Positions 43,971 through 53,196 of a DNA stretch of 64,000 bases are shown here, piece by piece. A model generated the notes under the pieces. The model was not told the origin of the DNA. It saw nothing but the letters and a program-made list of their open reading frames with translations, and did no database searches. Position 1 is the first letter of the stretch. Each line of letters starts with the position of its first letter. The stretch comes from Halobacillus sp. Marseille-P3879. Its GTDB lineage: Bacteria; Bacillota; Bacilli; Bacillales; Halobacillaceae. The position numbers and the translations under genes are program-made. The stretch lies in assembly GCF_900240285.1 (NCBI RefSeq), contig NZ_OESS01000004.1, positions 1 to 64,000 on the forward strand. Direction: 5' to 3'.

Positions 43971-44864
43971 TTAGAACTCTTCTTCTCTGACAAGAACCTC
44001 TATATGGCTTGGCAATACTTCCATTTCCACAGGAAGCGGTTCTCCTTCTTCTCCATCTACATTTGTGTGCAACTTTTCAGAAGAGGCTACATGAAGTTTC
44101 TTCGCCGTAAAATATTCAACGTCTTTATCATCTTTTAAAGTACCCTGCAGGACAGAGGTGATAATAGAAGCCATACGAATGACCCCCACATCTTTAATGA
44201 CATAACAGTGCAAGAGTCCGTCATTTACTTTTGCTTCCGGTGCCAGCTTCTCAAAGCCGGCCGTGGATTTCGTCAGCGCGGCAAGGAATAAAAAAGAGTC
44301 CCCTTCCCAGACTTTATCATCGTATTCGATTCGCAGCGGGTAAGCAGTTGTAGAAGCCAACGTTTTTACTCCTTCCATCACATATGCCAGCGGACCGAAT
44401 TTTGTCTTTTGTTCCGGCGAGACTTCTGAGGTTGCTTCAGCAATGGATCCTACAGCCACGATATTTACAAAGTACTGGTCATTAAAACTTCCTATATCAA
44501 CCTTTTTCGTAAGAGTCGATTTTAATGTTTCAATGGCCTCTTCCGGCTCTAATGAAATGTTTAAAGCTCGAGCAAAATCATTTACAGTACCCAGGGGCAC
44601 AATCCCTAGTTTAGGACGGTGGGTTTGATCGACCATTCCATTAATTGTTTCGTGGAGAGTTCCATCTCCCCCGAGTGAGACCACCAAGTCGTATTCATTC
44701 TTGCATGCATTTACACAGTAATGAGTAGCATCTAATTCTTTTTCTGTTTGTACCGTATTTACCTTGTATTCTTTCGCTTTTAGTATCTCTTCAATTTGTT
44801 CTACATAATCGACAGCTTCTTCTTTACCGGAAGAAGGATTAACGATAATCATTGCCTGCTCCAC
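43971..44864 (-). CDS. Diacylglycerol/lipid kinase family protein (second copy type)
   Basis: 297 residues. MIIVNPSSGK, LGGDGTLHETINGMVD and GIVPLGTVNDFARAL are the catalytic motifs, and NVDGEEGE lies in the C-terminal domain. It is similar in layout but clearly divergent from the kinase at 26600-27541. A GTG start follows AAAAGGAGCGGG. Confidence 0.9.
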   Translation of the reverse strand: MEQAMIIVNPSSGKEEAVDYVEQIEEILKAKEYKVNTVQTEKELDATHYCVNACKNEYDLVVSLGGDGTLHETINGMVDQTHRPKLGIVPLGTVNDFARALNISLEPEEAIETLKSTLTKKVDIGSFNDQYFVNIVAVGSIAEATSEVSPEQKTKFGPLAYVMEGVKTLASTTAYPLRIEYDDKVWEGDSFLFLAALTKSTAGFEKLAPEAKVNDGLLHCYVIKDVGVIRMASIITSVLQGTLKDDKDVEYFTAKKLHVASSEKLHTNVDGEEGEPLPVEMEVLPSHIEVLVREEEF

Positions 44865-44899
44865 GAAACCCGCTCCTTTTACATTGAAAAACGCACCGC

Positions 44900-45373
44900 T
44901 TAATTGTTCTTATGATCCATTTTTCCATCTGGTGAAAAAATACCATCAGGAGAAAAACCTATAGAATCAATAAATCCCTGAACCATAGAATCTTCTGATG
45001 AAGTTCCTATTTTAATACGGTCCACCTGCTTATCTCTTAACCACTTTAACAGGGATTGTACTAATTCAGAACCAATTCCCTCCCGACGATAAAATTCATC
45101 GACGAATATTTCTTTTATTTTTCCTACGGTTTCGCCGTTTTCTTGCTCTGCTTCTCCAAATCCATATCCGACTACACTTCCGTTTTCTTCAGCTACGAGC
45201 AGCCTGCGGTCAGGATTATCGTTAAATAAATGATCCGCCGCCCAGTCTTTCTTATTCTTAAGTTTTTCAGCACTTTGAGGATCATCTCCGGTCAGGCTGA
45301 TCCACGTATAATCCACTGCATACTTCGTTACATGCATTAAATCCTTTTCGACTGGTTTCCTTACGATAGCCAT
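44900..45373 (-). CDS. GNAT family N-acetyltransferase
   Basis: 157 residues. The acetyl-CoA loop lies in IFVDEFYRREGIGSELVQSL. The substrate is unknown. It lies 23 bases from a second GNAT gene on the same strand and probably shares an operon with it. Confidence 0.85.
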   Translation of the reverse strand: MAIVRKPVEKDLMHVTKYAVDYTWISLTGDDPQSAEKLKNKKDWAADHLFNDNPDRRLLVAEENGSVVGYGFGEAEQENGETVGKIKEIFVDEFYRREGIGSELVQSLLKWLRDKQVDRIKIGTSSEDSMVQGFIDSIGFSPDGIFSPDGKMDHKNN

Positions 45374-45396
45374 TATCTAAACCACCCTTTCAAGAA

Positions 45397-45669
45397 TTAA
45401 TCTTTTAATACATCCTGGTGTTTCGGGTCATTACTAAGCACTTTTTCCGCGAATGCGCACACTGGCTTTATTTTTACATCATTCTCCCTGGCATATTGCA
45501 CAGCATACTCAACTAGCTCTGTAGCCAATCCTTCTCCTTGATCTTCCGGGTTAACTTCGGTATGAGTAATAATCATGTCTGATCCTTCTTCTTCAAAAAT
45601 TAACTCTGCTATCGTTTGATTTTCTTTAATTATATAAAAACGGCCTTTCTCTTCTTGGATATCCGCCAT
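45397..45669 (-). CDS. Small GNAT family protein (PF14542 type)
   Basis: 90 residues. EVNPEDQGEGLATELVEYAV holds the acetyl-CoA loop and KIKPVCAFAEK the second motif of YjdJ-like minimal GNATs. The ATG at 45669 follows GGGTGG; a GTG three codons upstream abuts that site. Confidence 0.85.
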   Translation of the reverse strand: MADIQEEKGRFYIIKENQTIAELIFEEEGSDMIITHTEVNPEDQGEGLATELVEYAVQYARENDVKIKPVCAFAEKVLSNDPKHQDVLKD

Positions 45670-45771
45670 TTCAACCACCCTTTCCTTCCCCTGTATACCC
45701 TTTACTTTAGGAAGCTATTCCATGATTTAACTAAATTGTTTTGGTAAAATAAAAGGTAAAGAGGTGAAACG

Positions 45772-46554
45772 ATGACAACTACTGTAGCTATTATTCAAAT
45801 GCATATCGAACTTGGAAAGCCTGAAACCAATCGTCAGCAGGCTCTCCCGCGGATTAAAAACGCTGTCTTAGAAGGAGCAGAGGTAATCGTTCTTCCTGAA
45901 TTATGGACGACAGGGTATGACCTCAGCCGATTTGACGATATCGCTGAACCCCTTGACGGCCCGACCCATCAAATGATGATTGAGCTCGCCAAACAGCATA
46001 ACGTCACGATTACCGGTTCTGTCGCCGAGAAAGAAAACGGACATTTCTATAATACTCTTGTTGCTTATGATCCTAATGGTAATCGTATATTAAATTACCG
46101 TAAGGCCCACTTATTCCGTTTAATGGACGAAGAGAAATACTTAAATTCCGGTAACGAGAAAGGAAATTTCATGTTAGACGGGACACTAGTGGCAGGCGTG
46201 ATTTGTTATGATATCCGTTTCCCTGAATGGATTCGGACGCACATGCTCAATGGGGCCAGGGCGTTGTTCGTTGTCGCAGAGTGGCCAAAACCAAGAGTAG
46301 AACATTGGAGAAATATTCTGATCAGCCGCGCCATTGAAAACCAGAGCTTCGTCATCGCTTGTAACCGGGTAGGTGCTGACGAAAACAATGAATTTGGCGG
46401 CCATTCGATTGTAATCGATCCGTGGGGAAATGTAGCAGCAGAAGCCGGTGAAAAAGAAGAAATACTGCTTTGTGATGTGGACTTTTCAAGAGTAGAAGCT
46501 ATTCGTGAACAAATTCCTATCTTCCAGGATAGACGGCCTGACTTATACGAGTGA
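45772..46554 (+). CDS. Carbon-nitrogen hydrolase (MtnU/omega-amidase-like)
   Basis: 260 residues. The catalytic triad is complete: Glu in PELWTTGYD, Lys in RKAHLFR and Cys in VICYDIRFPEW. It resembles YkrU/MtnU, which deaminates 2-oxo-4-methylthiobutyramide in methionine salvage; a MtnE-like aminotransferase lies 3 kb away (49703), where B. subtilis has the two adjacent. AAGAGGTG precedes the ATG. Confidence 0.88.
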   Translation: MTTTVAIIQMHIELGKPETNRQQALPRIKNAVLEGAEVIVLPELWTTGYDLSRFDDIAEPLDGPTHQMMIELAKQHNVTITGSVAEKENGHFYNTLVAYDPNGNRILNYRKAHLFRLMDEEKYLNSGNEKGNFMLDGTLVAGVICYDIRFPEWIRTHMLNGARALFVVAEWPKPRVEHWRNILISRAIENQSFVIACNRVGADENNEFGGHSIVIDPWGNVAAEAGEKEEILLCDVDFSRVEAIREQIPIFQDRRPDLYE

Positions 46555-46555
46555 T

Positions 46556-46614
46556 AAAGCCCATCCAGGCTCTGCCCCCCAAACTTTGGGGGGACCGCCT
46601 CATTGGGCTTTTTT
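46556..46614. terminator. Terminator between the amidase and NOS genes
   Basis: AAAGCCCA/TGGGCTTT outer arms with an inner CCCCCC-AAACTTT-GGGGGG stem and six T. It serves the convergent pair. Confidence 0.85.
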
Positions 46615-46620
46615 CACCGT

Positions 46621-47685
46621 TTAATAGGCTTTTTCCTGGTAAAAGTAGTTAGGAGTATCGATTCGATCTTCAAACGATTGATGAAAAATCTGAGTGGAAG
46701 CCGGTGATAGAGGTGGAATCAACCAGGTCCAGTCCCCTGTTGCTTCCCGCCCGCATGATTTCTCCTTCGATAAAAACAATTGAAACTGCTGTGCCGCACT
46801 GTGATGATCGACGATACTCACCTTATCACTTTTATAAGAGTGAAGCACTGCTTGATTCAGTTCAATCAAGGCACGATCTTTCCACAAGCTTGAATTCCTA
46901 CGAATATTCAGACCCATCCCTTCTGCTACTGCCGGCAGTAAGTTATAGCGGAACTCATCTGCTAAATTACGGGCACCGATTTCAGTTTCCATATACCAGC
47001 CATTAAAAGGAGCTGCAGTATAATCAATCCCACCTATTTCCAAGCGCATGTCAGATATGATCGGCACTGCATACCACTTAAGCTGCAAATCCTTAAACCA
47101 CTCATACTCTGGGTGTCGAAGCGGAACTTCGAGTATTTTTTCAGCAGGGATTTCATACCATTGAGGTTCGTTCTCTCCGATTTGAACTACGAGTGGAAGT
47201 ACATCAAAGGGACTCCCTTTTCCTTCCCATCCCAGGCGGCGGCAGGCACGAGTCAATTCAATCGACGCAGGATCGCCAATCACCCCTGTTAATTCTTCAT
47301 ACCCTGCATAACGAATTAATTGATGGTTCCAGATCCGTACGGCCTCCCCATTGATCTCAGGCGGAAAAATCGTAATCGTCGAGCGGATTCTGCCTTGATT
47401 GGTCGCGTAATCGATATGTTCAAGCAATCCGTTAATTATATCTTCTTCCGTTTTCGAATTCCGGTGATCCAACACCCTTAAACTATCCCAGAACAGACGG
47501 CCGATACATCGGTTGCTATTGCGCCATGCTGCCTTAGCCCCGTACTCCAATTCCTCATATGTATGTTCATATCTACCTGTATGATTAATAGCTGACTTAA
47601 TTTCAGCCAGCCGCGCATCGATCTCGGAAAGTTTATCAAGCTCTGTGTAACACTGTCGTATAAAGGATTCTGCTTTTTTCCACAT
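46621..47685 (-). CDS. nos: Nitric oxide synthase oxygenase
   Basis: 354 residues, the oxygenase domain only, as in other Bacillus. The heme-ligating cysteine is Cys60 in [12 protein letters not shown]; the arginine-binding Glu region is in [17 protein letters not shown] and pterin/heme contacts include [14 protein letters not shown]. It makes nitric oxide from arginine using a borrowed reductase. I took the ATG at 47685, nine bases after AAGGGGA. No arginase or reductase gene is adjacent. Confidence 0.95.
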   Translation of the reverse strand: MWKKAESFIRQCYTELDKLSEIDARLAEIKSAINHTGRYEHTYEELEYGAKAAWRNSNRCIGRLFWDSLRVLDHRNSKTEEDIINGLLEHIDYATNQGRIRSTITIFPPEINGEAVRIWNHQLIRYAGYEELTGVIGDPASIELTRACRRLGWEGKGSPFDVLPLVVQIGENEPQWYEIPAEKILEVPLRHPEYEWFKDLQLKWYAVPIISDMRLEIGGIDYTAAPFNGWYMETEIGARNLADEFRYNLLPAVAEGMGLNIRRNSSLWKDRALIELNQAVLHSYKSDKVSIVDHHSAAQQFQLFLSKEKSCGREATGDWTWLIPPLSPASTQIFHQSFEDRIDTPNYFYQEKAY

Positions 47686-47814
47686 TATTTTCAATCCCCT
47701 TATCTACTTCCTTATCTTTACATCCTACCACAACAATATCGCTTTACAGAATTGGAAGATAAGGAAACGGCCTAATGAGTGTCGAACCTGTTTGAGCTAA
47801 AAAAAAGCAGGATC

Positions 47815-47900
47815 AAATCTCGCGGACTCCTGTGAAGAAACAGCCGGTCTGATACCTCTGCTCATAGAATTGAGGCGACTTGGAGTTCCTTCATAGAAAA
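47815..47900 (-). repeat. GC-rich intergenic repeat core (copy E)
   Basis: Inverted match to the core words (GGACTCCTGTGAAGAAACAG), between the nos and zinc-ribbon genes. The rest of the gap (47690-47969) shows no gene. Confidence 0.45.
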
Positions 47901-47969
47901 CGAGTAATAATTGATCCTGCAAGGCAAGGATAAAAAACATGGACTCTGCATGCTTTTTAAACAGCCGGC

Positions 47970-48176
47970 TTAACCTCCAAAAAAGAAATCAAAAATATTG
48001 CTTGCTTTGGATGCTTGTTTGTTATAAAACTCTGAATATCCACAGTTTTTGCAGAAGACGACCGTAAATTGATTGTTTTGTACGTCCATCAGTTTGGAAA
48101 GTCCTGTACCTGTCATTGCTACATCTTTCGAATCAGCATCAGTACTTCCGCATTTGATGCATCCTTGATCACTCAT
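47970..48176 (-). CDS. Small zinc-ribbon protein
   Basis: 68 residues with two CxxC pairs (CIKCGS and CKNCGY) and a hydrophobic C-terminus (FDFFFGG). The family is the nucleic-acid-binding zinc ribbon PF09855 or near it. The role is unknown. AAGGAGGGGG precedes the ATG. Confidence 0.85.
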   Translation of the reverse strand: MSDQGCIKCGSTDADSKDVAMTGTGLSKLMDVQNNQFTVVFCKNCGYSEFYNKQASKASNIFDFFFGG

Positions 48177-48236
48177 AGAATCCCCCTCCTTATATCTTCC
48201 TTATTGAATACATACGGACGAGAACGGCAGTAGGTT

Positions 48237-49568
48237 TCACTCAGCTCTTCTTGCTGCCTGCTGAATCGGATCCCAGACACTATTGAACGGCGGGGCATAA
48301 GCTAAGTCCAGTTCGATCAGACTGTCCACAGACATGTGATGATAAAGAGCCGTAGCCAGGACATCAATCCTCTTATCGACACCCTCTCTACCTATGATTT
48401 GTCCGCCTAACAGAGCTCGCGTTTTCTCATGATAAATAAGCTTTACATTCATCGTGCCTGCTTTTGAATAGTATCCAGCCGCGTGTGTCGACTCAAGCGA
48501 TACTGTTTTATACGGAATACCCTCCTGCTCCGCTTCACGGGAAGAGATTCCAGTTCGTCCTAGCGTTAAATCAAAAAACTTAAGAATCGACGTGCCTACA
48601 ATTCCGCGAAAGCTTGTGTGCTCATTAACTATATTCAACCCTGCAATTTGTCCTTGTTTGTTAGCATGAGTGCCAAGCGGTATGTAGTCATGCCGTTCTT
48701 TAATGCGATGATACTGCGTAGCGCAGTCTCCGGCCGCATAAATATCCATAATGCTTGTTTCCATAAAGCCATTAACTTGGATAGCGTCATTGTAACTTTT
48801 ATAAATTCCTGTTCCTTCAAGAAAAGAGGTATTGGGCGTTACTCCAGCAGAGATTAGGACGTGATCAGTCTTGTAACGGGCTTTATCTGTGATCACATAT
48901 TCGACCCGATCCTCTCCTTCAAAACCTTCAACTGATTCTCCTAAGGCCAGCTTGACCCCGTTTCTTTCTGCTTCACCATGGATTAGATCTGCCATCTCCT
49001 CGTCAAAAATCTTAGCCAGCTGGGCTCCACGGTCAATGATACAGACGTCTTTTCCAATACTCACAAGATTTTCTGCCATTTCCAGCCCGATATAACCTCC
49101 ACCAATAATGACAGCTTCCTGCACCTCATTATTCAAGTCTTCCATAATCGCTTTTGCATCAGGAATCGTTTTTAACGGAAAAATTCCCTCAAGCTGTTTC
49201 CCTTCCCAGGGGGGAATAACCGGGTCGGCACCAGTGGCTACAAGCAGGCGGTCATATCGTTCCTCAAATACCTTCCCGTTTTGATGATTAATACCGTGTA
49301 CGATTTTCTTATCACAATCCACACGTGTCACTTCGTGTAAAACTCTTGCATCAATGCCGTATTTTTCCCGGAAAGTTTCAGGAGTCCTTGCAATTAAGTC
49401 CTCGGTGGAATTGACCTCTCCCCCAATGACATAAGGAAGTCCGCATTGTCCATAGGAATAAACCTCCCCACGTTCTAGAGCGATCACCTCGTGTCCCTCG
49501 CTGTTTCTCACGATTTGCATTGCAGCGCTCATCCCGGCAGCATCACCGCCGATAATTAAAATCCGCAT
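48237..49568 (-). CDS. CoA-disulfide reductase-like FAD/NAD(P) oxidoreductase
   Basis: 443 residues. IIGGDAAGMSAA is the FAD motif, YSYGQCGLPYVIGG places the single redox cysteine at 42, and IIGGGYIGLEMAENLVS is the NAD(P) site, with DIYAAGDCATQ in the second FAD motif. These match CoADR/NADH oxidase enzymes that keep CoA or bacillithiol-type thiols reduced. The exact substrate is not shown. Confidence 0.9.
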   Translation of the reverse strand: MRILIIGGDAAGMSAAMQIVRNSEGHEVIALERGEVYSYGQCGLPYVIGGEVNSTEDLIARTPETFREKYGIDARVLHEVTRVDCDKKIVHGINHQNGKVFEERYDRLLVATGADPVIPPWEGKQLEGIFPLKTIPDAKAIMEDLNNEVQEAVIIGGGYIGLEMAENLVSIGKDVCIIDRGAQLAKIFDEEMADLIHGEAERNGVKLALGESVEGFEGEDRVEYVITDKARYKTDHVLISAGVTPNTSFLEGTGIYKSYNDAIQVNGFMETSIMDIYAAGDCATQYHRIKERHDYIPLGTHANKQGQIAGLNIVNEHTSFRGIVGTSILKFFDLTLGRTGISSREAEQEGIPYKTVSLESTHAAGYYSKAGTMNVKLIYHEKTRALLGGQIIGREGVDKRIDVLATALYHHMSVDSLIELDLAYAPPFNSVWDPIQQAARRAE

Positions 49569-49702
49569 CTCACATCACATCCTTCCTTTTAGTTATTCCC
49601 CAAAGCGACAGCTTCTCAAAACATTCTCTTTACAAAAGTAGTGGAGCACGTTAGTATAAATTATTAAACTTTTCAAAAAATAAGCAGAAGAAGGAGGATA
49701 TT

Positions 49703-50875
49703 ATGAAAGAATTCAAGCAGTCTAAAGCCTTGCAGCGGTTACCAGACCAGTTTTTTGCCAAGCTTGTAAAGAAGCTCAATACATACCGGGAACAGGGACA
49801 CGATCTGATTAACCTCGGACAAGGAAACCCTGATCAGCCTACTCCCGATCATATTGTGAAAGCGCTGCAAAAAGCAGCTGAAAACCCTGTTAATCACAAG
49901 TATTCTCCTTTTCAAGGCTTCGACCATTTAAAGGAAGCGGTTGCTACTTATTATAAACGAGAATACGACGTTGATATTGATCCTTCCCAAGAGGTTGCTG
50001 TCCTTTTTGGAAGTAAAGCCGGTCTCGTTGAATTAAGTCAGTGTTTTTTAGATCCTGGAGACACAGCACTTGTTCCCGATCCGGGATACCCCGATTATTG
50101 GTCAGGCGTAGCATTAGCTGACGGTGTAATGGAGCCCCTCCCTTTACTTGAGAGTAATGGCTTCCTCCCTGACTATAAAGAAATCAGCAAAGATACATTG
50201 GAAAAAGCAAAGCTTATGTTTCTCAACTATCCAAATAATCCAACTTCAGCAGTTGCCAATCGCTCATTCTTTGAAGAGACGATTGAAGTTGCGGATAAAA
50301 ACGATATTTGTGTTGTGCACGACTTTGCCTACGGGGCAATTGGATTTGATGGAGAGAAGCCGTTAAGTTTTCTGCAGATACCAGGTGCTAAAAGTGTAGG
50401 TGTAGAAATCTATACCATGTCTAAAACATACAACATGGCAGGATGGCGGATCGCCTTTGCTGTAGGTAATCCAAGCGTAGTAAAAGCGCTTGAATTGATC
50501 CAGGATCATTACTACGTCAGCCTGTTTGGGGCCGTCCAGGACGCTGCGGCCACGGCTCTTCTCGATTCTCAAGACTGTGTGGAAGACCTAAAAGAAACTT
50601 ATGAGCGAAGAAGGAATATCTTAGCGACAGGTCTACAGGAGGCTGGTTATGAAATTACGCCGTGTAAGGGCTCATTTTTCATGTGGCTGAAGGCGCCTGA
50701 AGGCTACACGTCCGAGTCCTTCGCAGATGAACTTCTTGAGAAAACCGGTCTGTTTGTTGCACCCGGAATAGGATTTGGAGAATACGGGGAATCATATGTA
50801 CGAATTGGACTGAACAATTCGGATAAAAGTCTGCAGGAGGCAGTAAAGCGATTTAAAGCTTTTAAAGAAAAATAA
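49703..50875 (+). CDS. PLP-dependent aminotransferase (MtnE-like)
   Basis: 390 residues, fold type I. The PLP lysine is in TMSKTYNMAGWRIAF, with LNYPNNPTSAVA and VHDFAYGAIGFD around the cofactor. It resembles MtnE/PatA-type enzymes using methionine-salvage keto acids or branched/aromatic amino acids. There is no SAM riboswitch in front of it, unlike many methionine genes. AGAAGGAGG precedes the ATG. Confidence 0.88.
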   Translation: MKEFKQSKALQRLPDQFFAKLVKKLNTYREQGHDLINLGQGNPDQPTPDHIVKALQKAAENPVNHKYSPFQGFDHLKEAVATYYKREYDVDIDPSQEVAVLFGSKAGLVELSQCFLDPGDTALVPDPGYPDYWSGVALADGVMEPLPLLESNGFLPDYKEISKDTLEKAKLMFLNYPNNPTSAVANRSFFEETIEVADKNDICVVHDFAYGAIGFDGEKPLSFLQIPGAKSVGVEIYTMSKTYNMAGWRIAFAVGNPSVVKALELIQDHYYVSLFGAVQDAAATALLDSQDCVEDLKETYERRRNILATGLQEAGYEITPCKGSFFMWLKAPEGYTSESFADELLEKTGLFVAPGIGFGEYGESYVRIGLNNSDKSLQEAVKRFKAFKEK

Positions 50876-50880
50876 AAAAA

Positions 50881-50984
50881 GAGACAAAGTAAAGCAGTGA
50901 TAACAAATAACGACAATAATAATCCGAACTGATTTCAACAAAATCGTTCGGATTATTTTATGTTTTACTCAGTTTTTTCCCAAC
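50881..50984 (+). repeat. Intergenic repeat with TIR-like ends, copy 3 (104 bp, short form)
   Basis: Begins GAGACAAAGTAAAGCAGTGA, has the hairpin AATCCGAACTGATTTC...GTTCGGATTAT and ends AGTTTTTTCCCAAC. It lacks the GC-rich core of copies 1 and 2. Confidence 0.7.
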
Positions 50985-51081
50985 ATACTGGGCATGATAA
51001 AGGTTCACCAAACTAATAAAATTATTAAAAAAACCTAACATTTCTCTACAAGCTTCACTCGTTTTTTGGGGTTTTCTTTAT

Positions 51082-52536
51082 TTAAAATGGAAACTCTCGA
51101 TAGCCGTTCATTACTCCAATCCATTTTACCGTTGTAAACTTATCTAACGCCCATTCACCGCCAAAGCGGCCGATTCCGGACTCTTTTTCACCGCCAAACG
51201 CCACGTGCGCTTCATCGTTAACGGACTGATCATTAATATGAATCATTCCTGTTTCTACTCTTTTACCTACTTCCACCCCGCGGTGCACATCTTCCGTAAA
51301 CACAGCACCGCTCAAGCCGTAGAGTGAATTGTTCGCTTCTTCAATAGCTTCTTCTTCACTGCTTACTTTAATAACAGAAGCCACCGGGCCGAACATCTCA
51401 TGCTCTGCAACAGGCATCTCGCTTTTAACGCCTGTCAGGACTGTAGGCTGCATGACACTTCCCTCAGCCTCTCCCCCGGTTAAAATTACAGCTCCCTGTT
51501 CTACACTTGTTGAAATCTCATTCTGGATTCGTTCAACAGCTTCATTATTAATCAATGGACCAACAACGGTATCTTTTTCAGAAGGATCTCCGTATTTCAA
51601 GCTTTCCACCTTCTCTTTAAAAGCTTCCACAAACTGATCGTGCACTTTTTCATGAACAATAATACGGTTAAGTGACATACAAATCTGGCCTTGATGCAAA
51701 AATTTACCGAAAGCTGCTGCTTGAACAGCTTTTTCAATATCGGCATCATCAAGAACGAGCATAGCGTTATTCCCGCCAAGTTCCAATGCCGTATCTTTAA
51801 TATGCTTTCCAGCCAATTCGCCGATATGGCTGCCTACTTCCGTGGAGCCTGTAAACGAAATAAGCTTAACGTCAGGATGGGTTACAAATGCATCTCCAAT
51901 TTCCGAACCTCTTCCGACAACTACATTACAAACTCCCGCAGGAAATCCTGCTTCTTCAAATAATTCAGCGATAAACAACCCTGACGTCACCGGAGTATCA
52001 GAAGCGGGTTTAACGACCACCGTATTTCCAGTGGCTAAGGCAGGAGCAATCGAACGCATCGCTAAATGAAATGGAAAGTTCCATGGTCCTATGACACCGA
52101 TAACCCCTTTAGGAGAACGATAAATTCTATTCTCCTTCCCTTTTGTATTAGAAGGCAGGATTTGACCGTTCATCCGCGTAGGAAATGAAGCAGATTCTTT
52201 AATGATACCAAGCGCTGCCTGGTATTCGACCTCGGCTTTTACAAGGGTGCTCCCTGCTTCTTTTACGAGCCAGTCAACGATTTCATCTTTCCGATTCTCT
52301 ACTACCTTCATTAAAGCGTCAAAATAAGCTTGTACCTCTGCGGGACTATAAGACATCCACTCTTTTTGTGCTTCTTTTGCCGCTTGATACGCTTGATCTA
52401 AATCTTCTTTATCAGCGGATGGTATATCAGCCAGCGTCTGTCTCGTGTAAGGATTGATATTATTAACGCTTTTATCACTGGAACCTGTCCGCCACTCCCC
52501 ATTTATATATTGCTTAGTAAATGTTTGTGGACTCAT
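51082..52536 (-). CDS. Aldehyde dehydrogenase family protein
   Basis: 484 residues. The catalytic Glu is in ALELGGNNAMLVL and Cys in FLHQGQICMSLNR; GPWNFPFHLAMRSIAPALA and SFTGSTEVGSHIGELAG are the NAD-binding motifs. It oxidises an aldehyde to an acid; the substrate (possibly an aromatic or short-chain aldehyde, as in YfmT-like enzymes) is uncertain. The ATG at 52536 has GGAGG eight bases ahead. Confidence 0.9.
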   Translation of the reverse strand: MSPQTFTKQYINGEWRTGSSDKSVNNINPYTRQTLADIPSADKEDLDQAYQAAKEAQKEWMSYSPAEVQAYFDALMKVVENRKDEIVDWLVKEAGSTLVKAEVEYQAALGIIKESASFPTRMNGQILPSNTKGKENRIYRSPKGVIGVIGPWNFPFHLAMRSIAPALATGNTVVVKPASDTPVTSGLFIAELFEEAGFPAGVCNVVVGRGSEIGDAFVTHPDVKLISFTGSTEVGSHIGELAGKHIKDTALELGGNNAMLVLDDADIEKAVQAAAFGKFLHQGQICMSLNRIIVHEKVHDQFVEAFKEKVESLKYGDPSEKDTVVGPLINNEAVERIQNEISTSVEQGAVILTGGEAEGSVMQPTVLTGVKSEMPVAEHEMFGPVASVIKVSSEEEAIEEANNSLYGLSGAVFTEDVHRGVEVGKRVETGMIHINDQSVNDEAHVAFGGEKESGIGRFGGEWALDKFTTVKWIGVMNGYREFPF

Positions 52537-52597
52537 TATCGTAACCTCCATGTTTATACTCACAAGAGTATTTCCACTTAAGTTTTCCTCTCAAACT

Positions 52598-53041
52598 CTA
52601 TTTGATTAGCATCTGCATATCTACGTGAGGGATGTCATCTTCTAAATAGACGTCTGAAACCTCAGTAAAACCAAAGGATCCATAGAAACTACGTAAGTAC
52701 TCCTGGCCATGCAGCCAAATGGATGAGGCATGCACCTCTTCTTTTAGAAAACTAATCGCCCGTTCCATCAGTTCCCTGCCTGTACCTGTACCTCTTGCCT
52801 CTTGGGTGACGAGAACACGACCGATAGCATAAGATCCATTTTCAACTTCAGGAGGAACAATTCGACAATACGCTTCAATGCTCCCGTTACGTTCTTTCCA
52901 AATATGTACACACCTCTCATCCTTCCCATCCACTTCAGGGTACGGGCATTCCTGTTCAACAACAAATACTTGAACACGTAATTGCAAAATGGAATACAAC
53001 TCCCGCTTCGTCAATTCTTCAAAACTTTTCCTTTCCCACAT
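52598..53041 (-). CDS. GNAT family acetyltransferase (ElaA-like)
   Basis: 147 residues. ILQLRVQVFVVEQECPYPEVDGKD is the ElaA N-terminal signature, with IGRVLVTQEARGTGTGRELM as the acetyl-CoA loop. The substrate is unknown. The ribosome-binding site is weak; the ATG at 53041 matches the family start. Confidence 0.88.
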   Translation of the reverse strand: MWERKSFEELTKRELYSILQLRVQVFVVEQECPYPEVDGKDERCVHIWKERNGSIEAYCRIVPPEVENGSYAIGRVLVTQEARGTGTGRELMERAISFLKEEVHASSIWLHGQEYLRSFYGSFGFTEVSDVYLEDDIPHVDMQMLIK

Positions 53042-53127
53042 CTGTAACACCAGCTTTCTTTTTGATTGAACTTACTATAACTATACAAAACTTCTTTGGG
53101 ATTCAAACTATTTTTTGTATGTTTTTT

Positions 53128-53152
53128 GTTTAAATCGGTCGGGGCGGGGAAT
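53128..53152 (+). promoter_or_regulatory. SigB-type promoter of the DUF2254 gene
   Basis: GTTTAA (53128-53133), 13 bases and GGGAAT (53147-53152) match the SigB consensus at both boxes. Transcription would start near 53159, about 38 bases before the start codon. Confidence 0.75.
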
Positions 53153-53196
53153 ATTACGTCTAGCAAAATTATATTAGTATAAGGAGGTCGTATTAC

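Noticed and set aside
46621-49568. Reductase partner encoded beside nitric oxide synthase
   Set aside because: The nearby flavoenzyme at 48237 is of the CoA-disulfide type and is separated by another gene and a repeat; there is no evidence for a link.
49569-49702. SAM riboswitch before the MtnE-like gene
   Set aside because: The gap is too short and shows neither the S-box core motifs nor a terminator.
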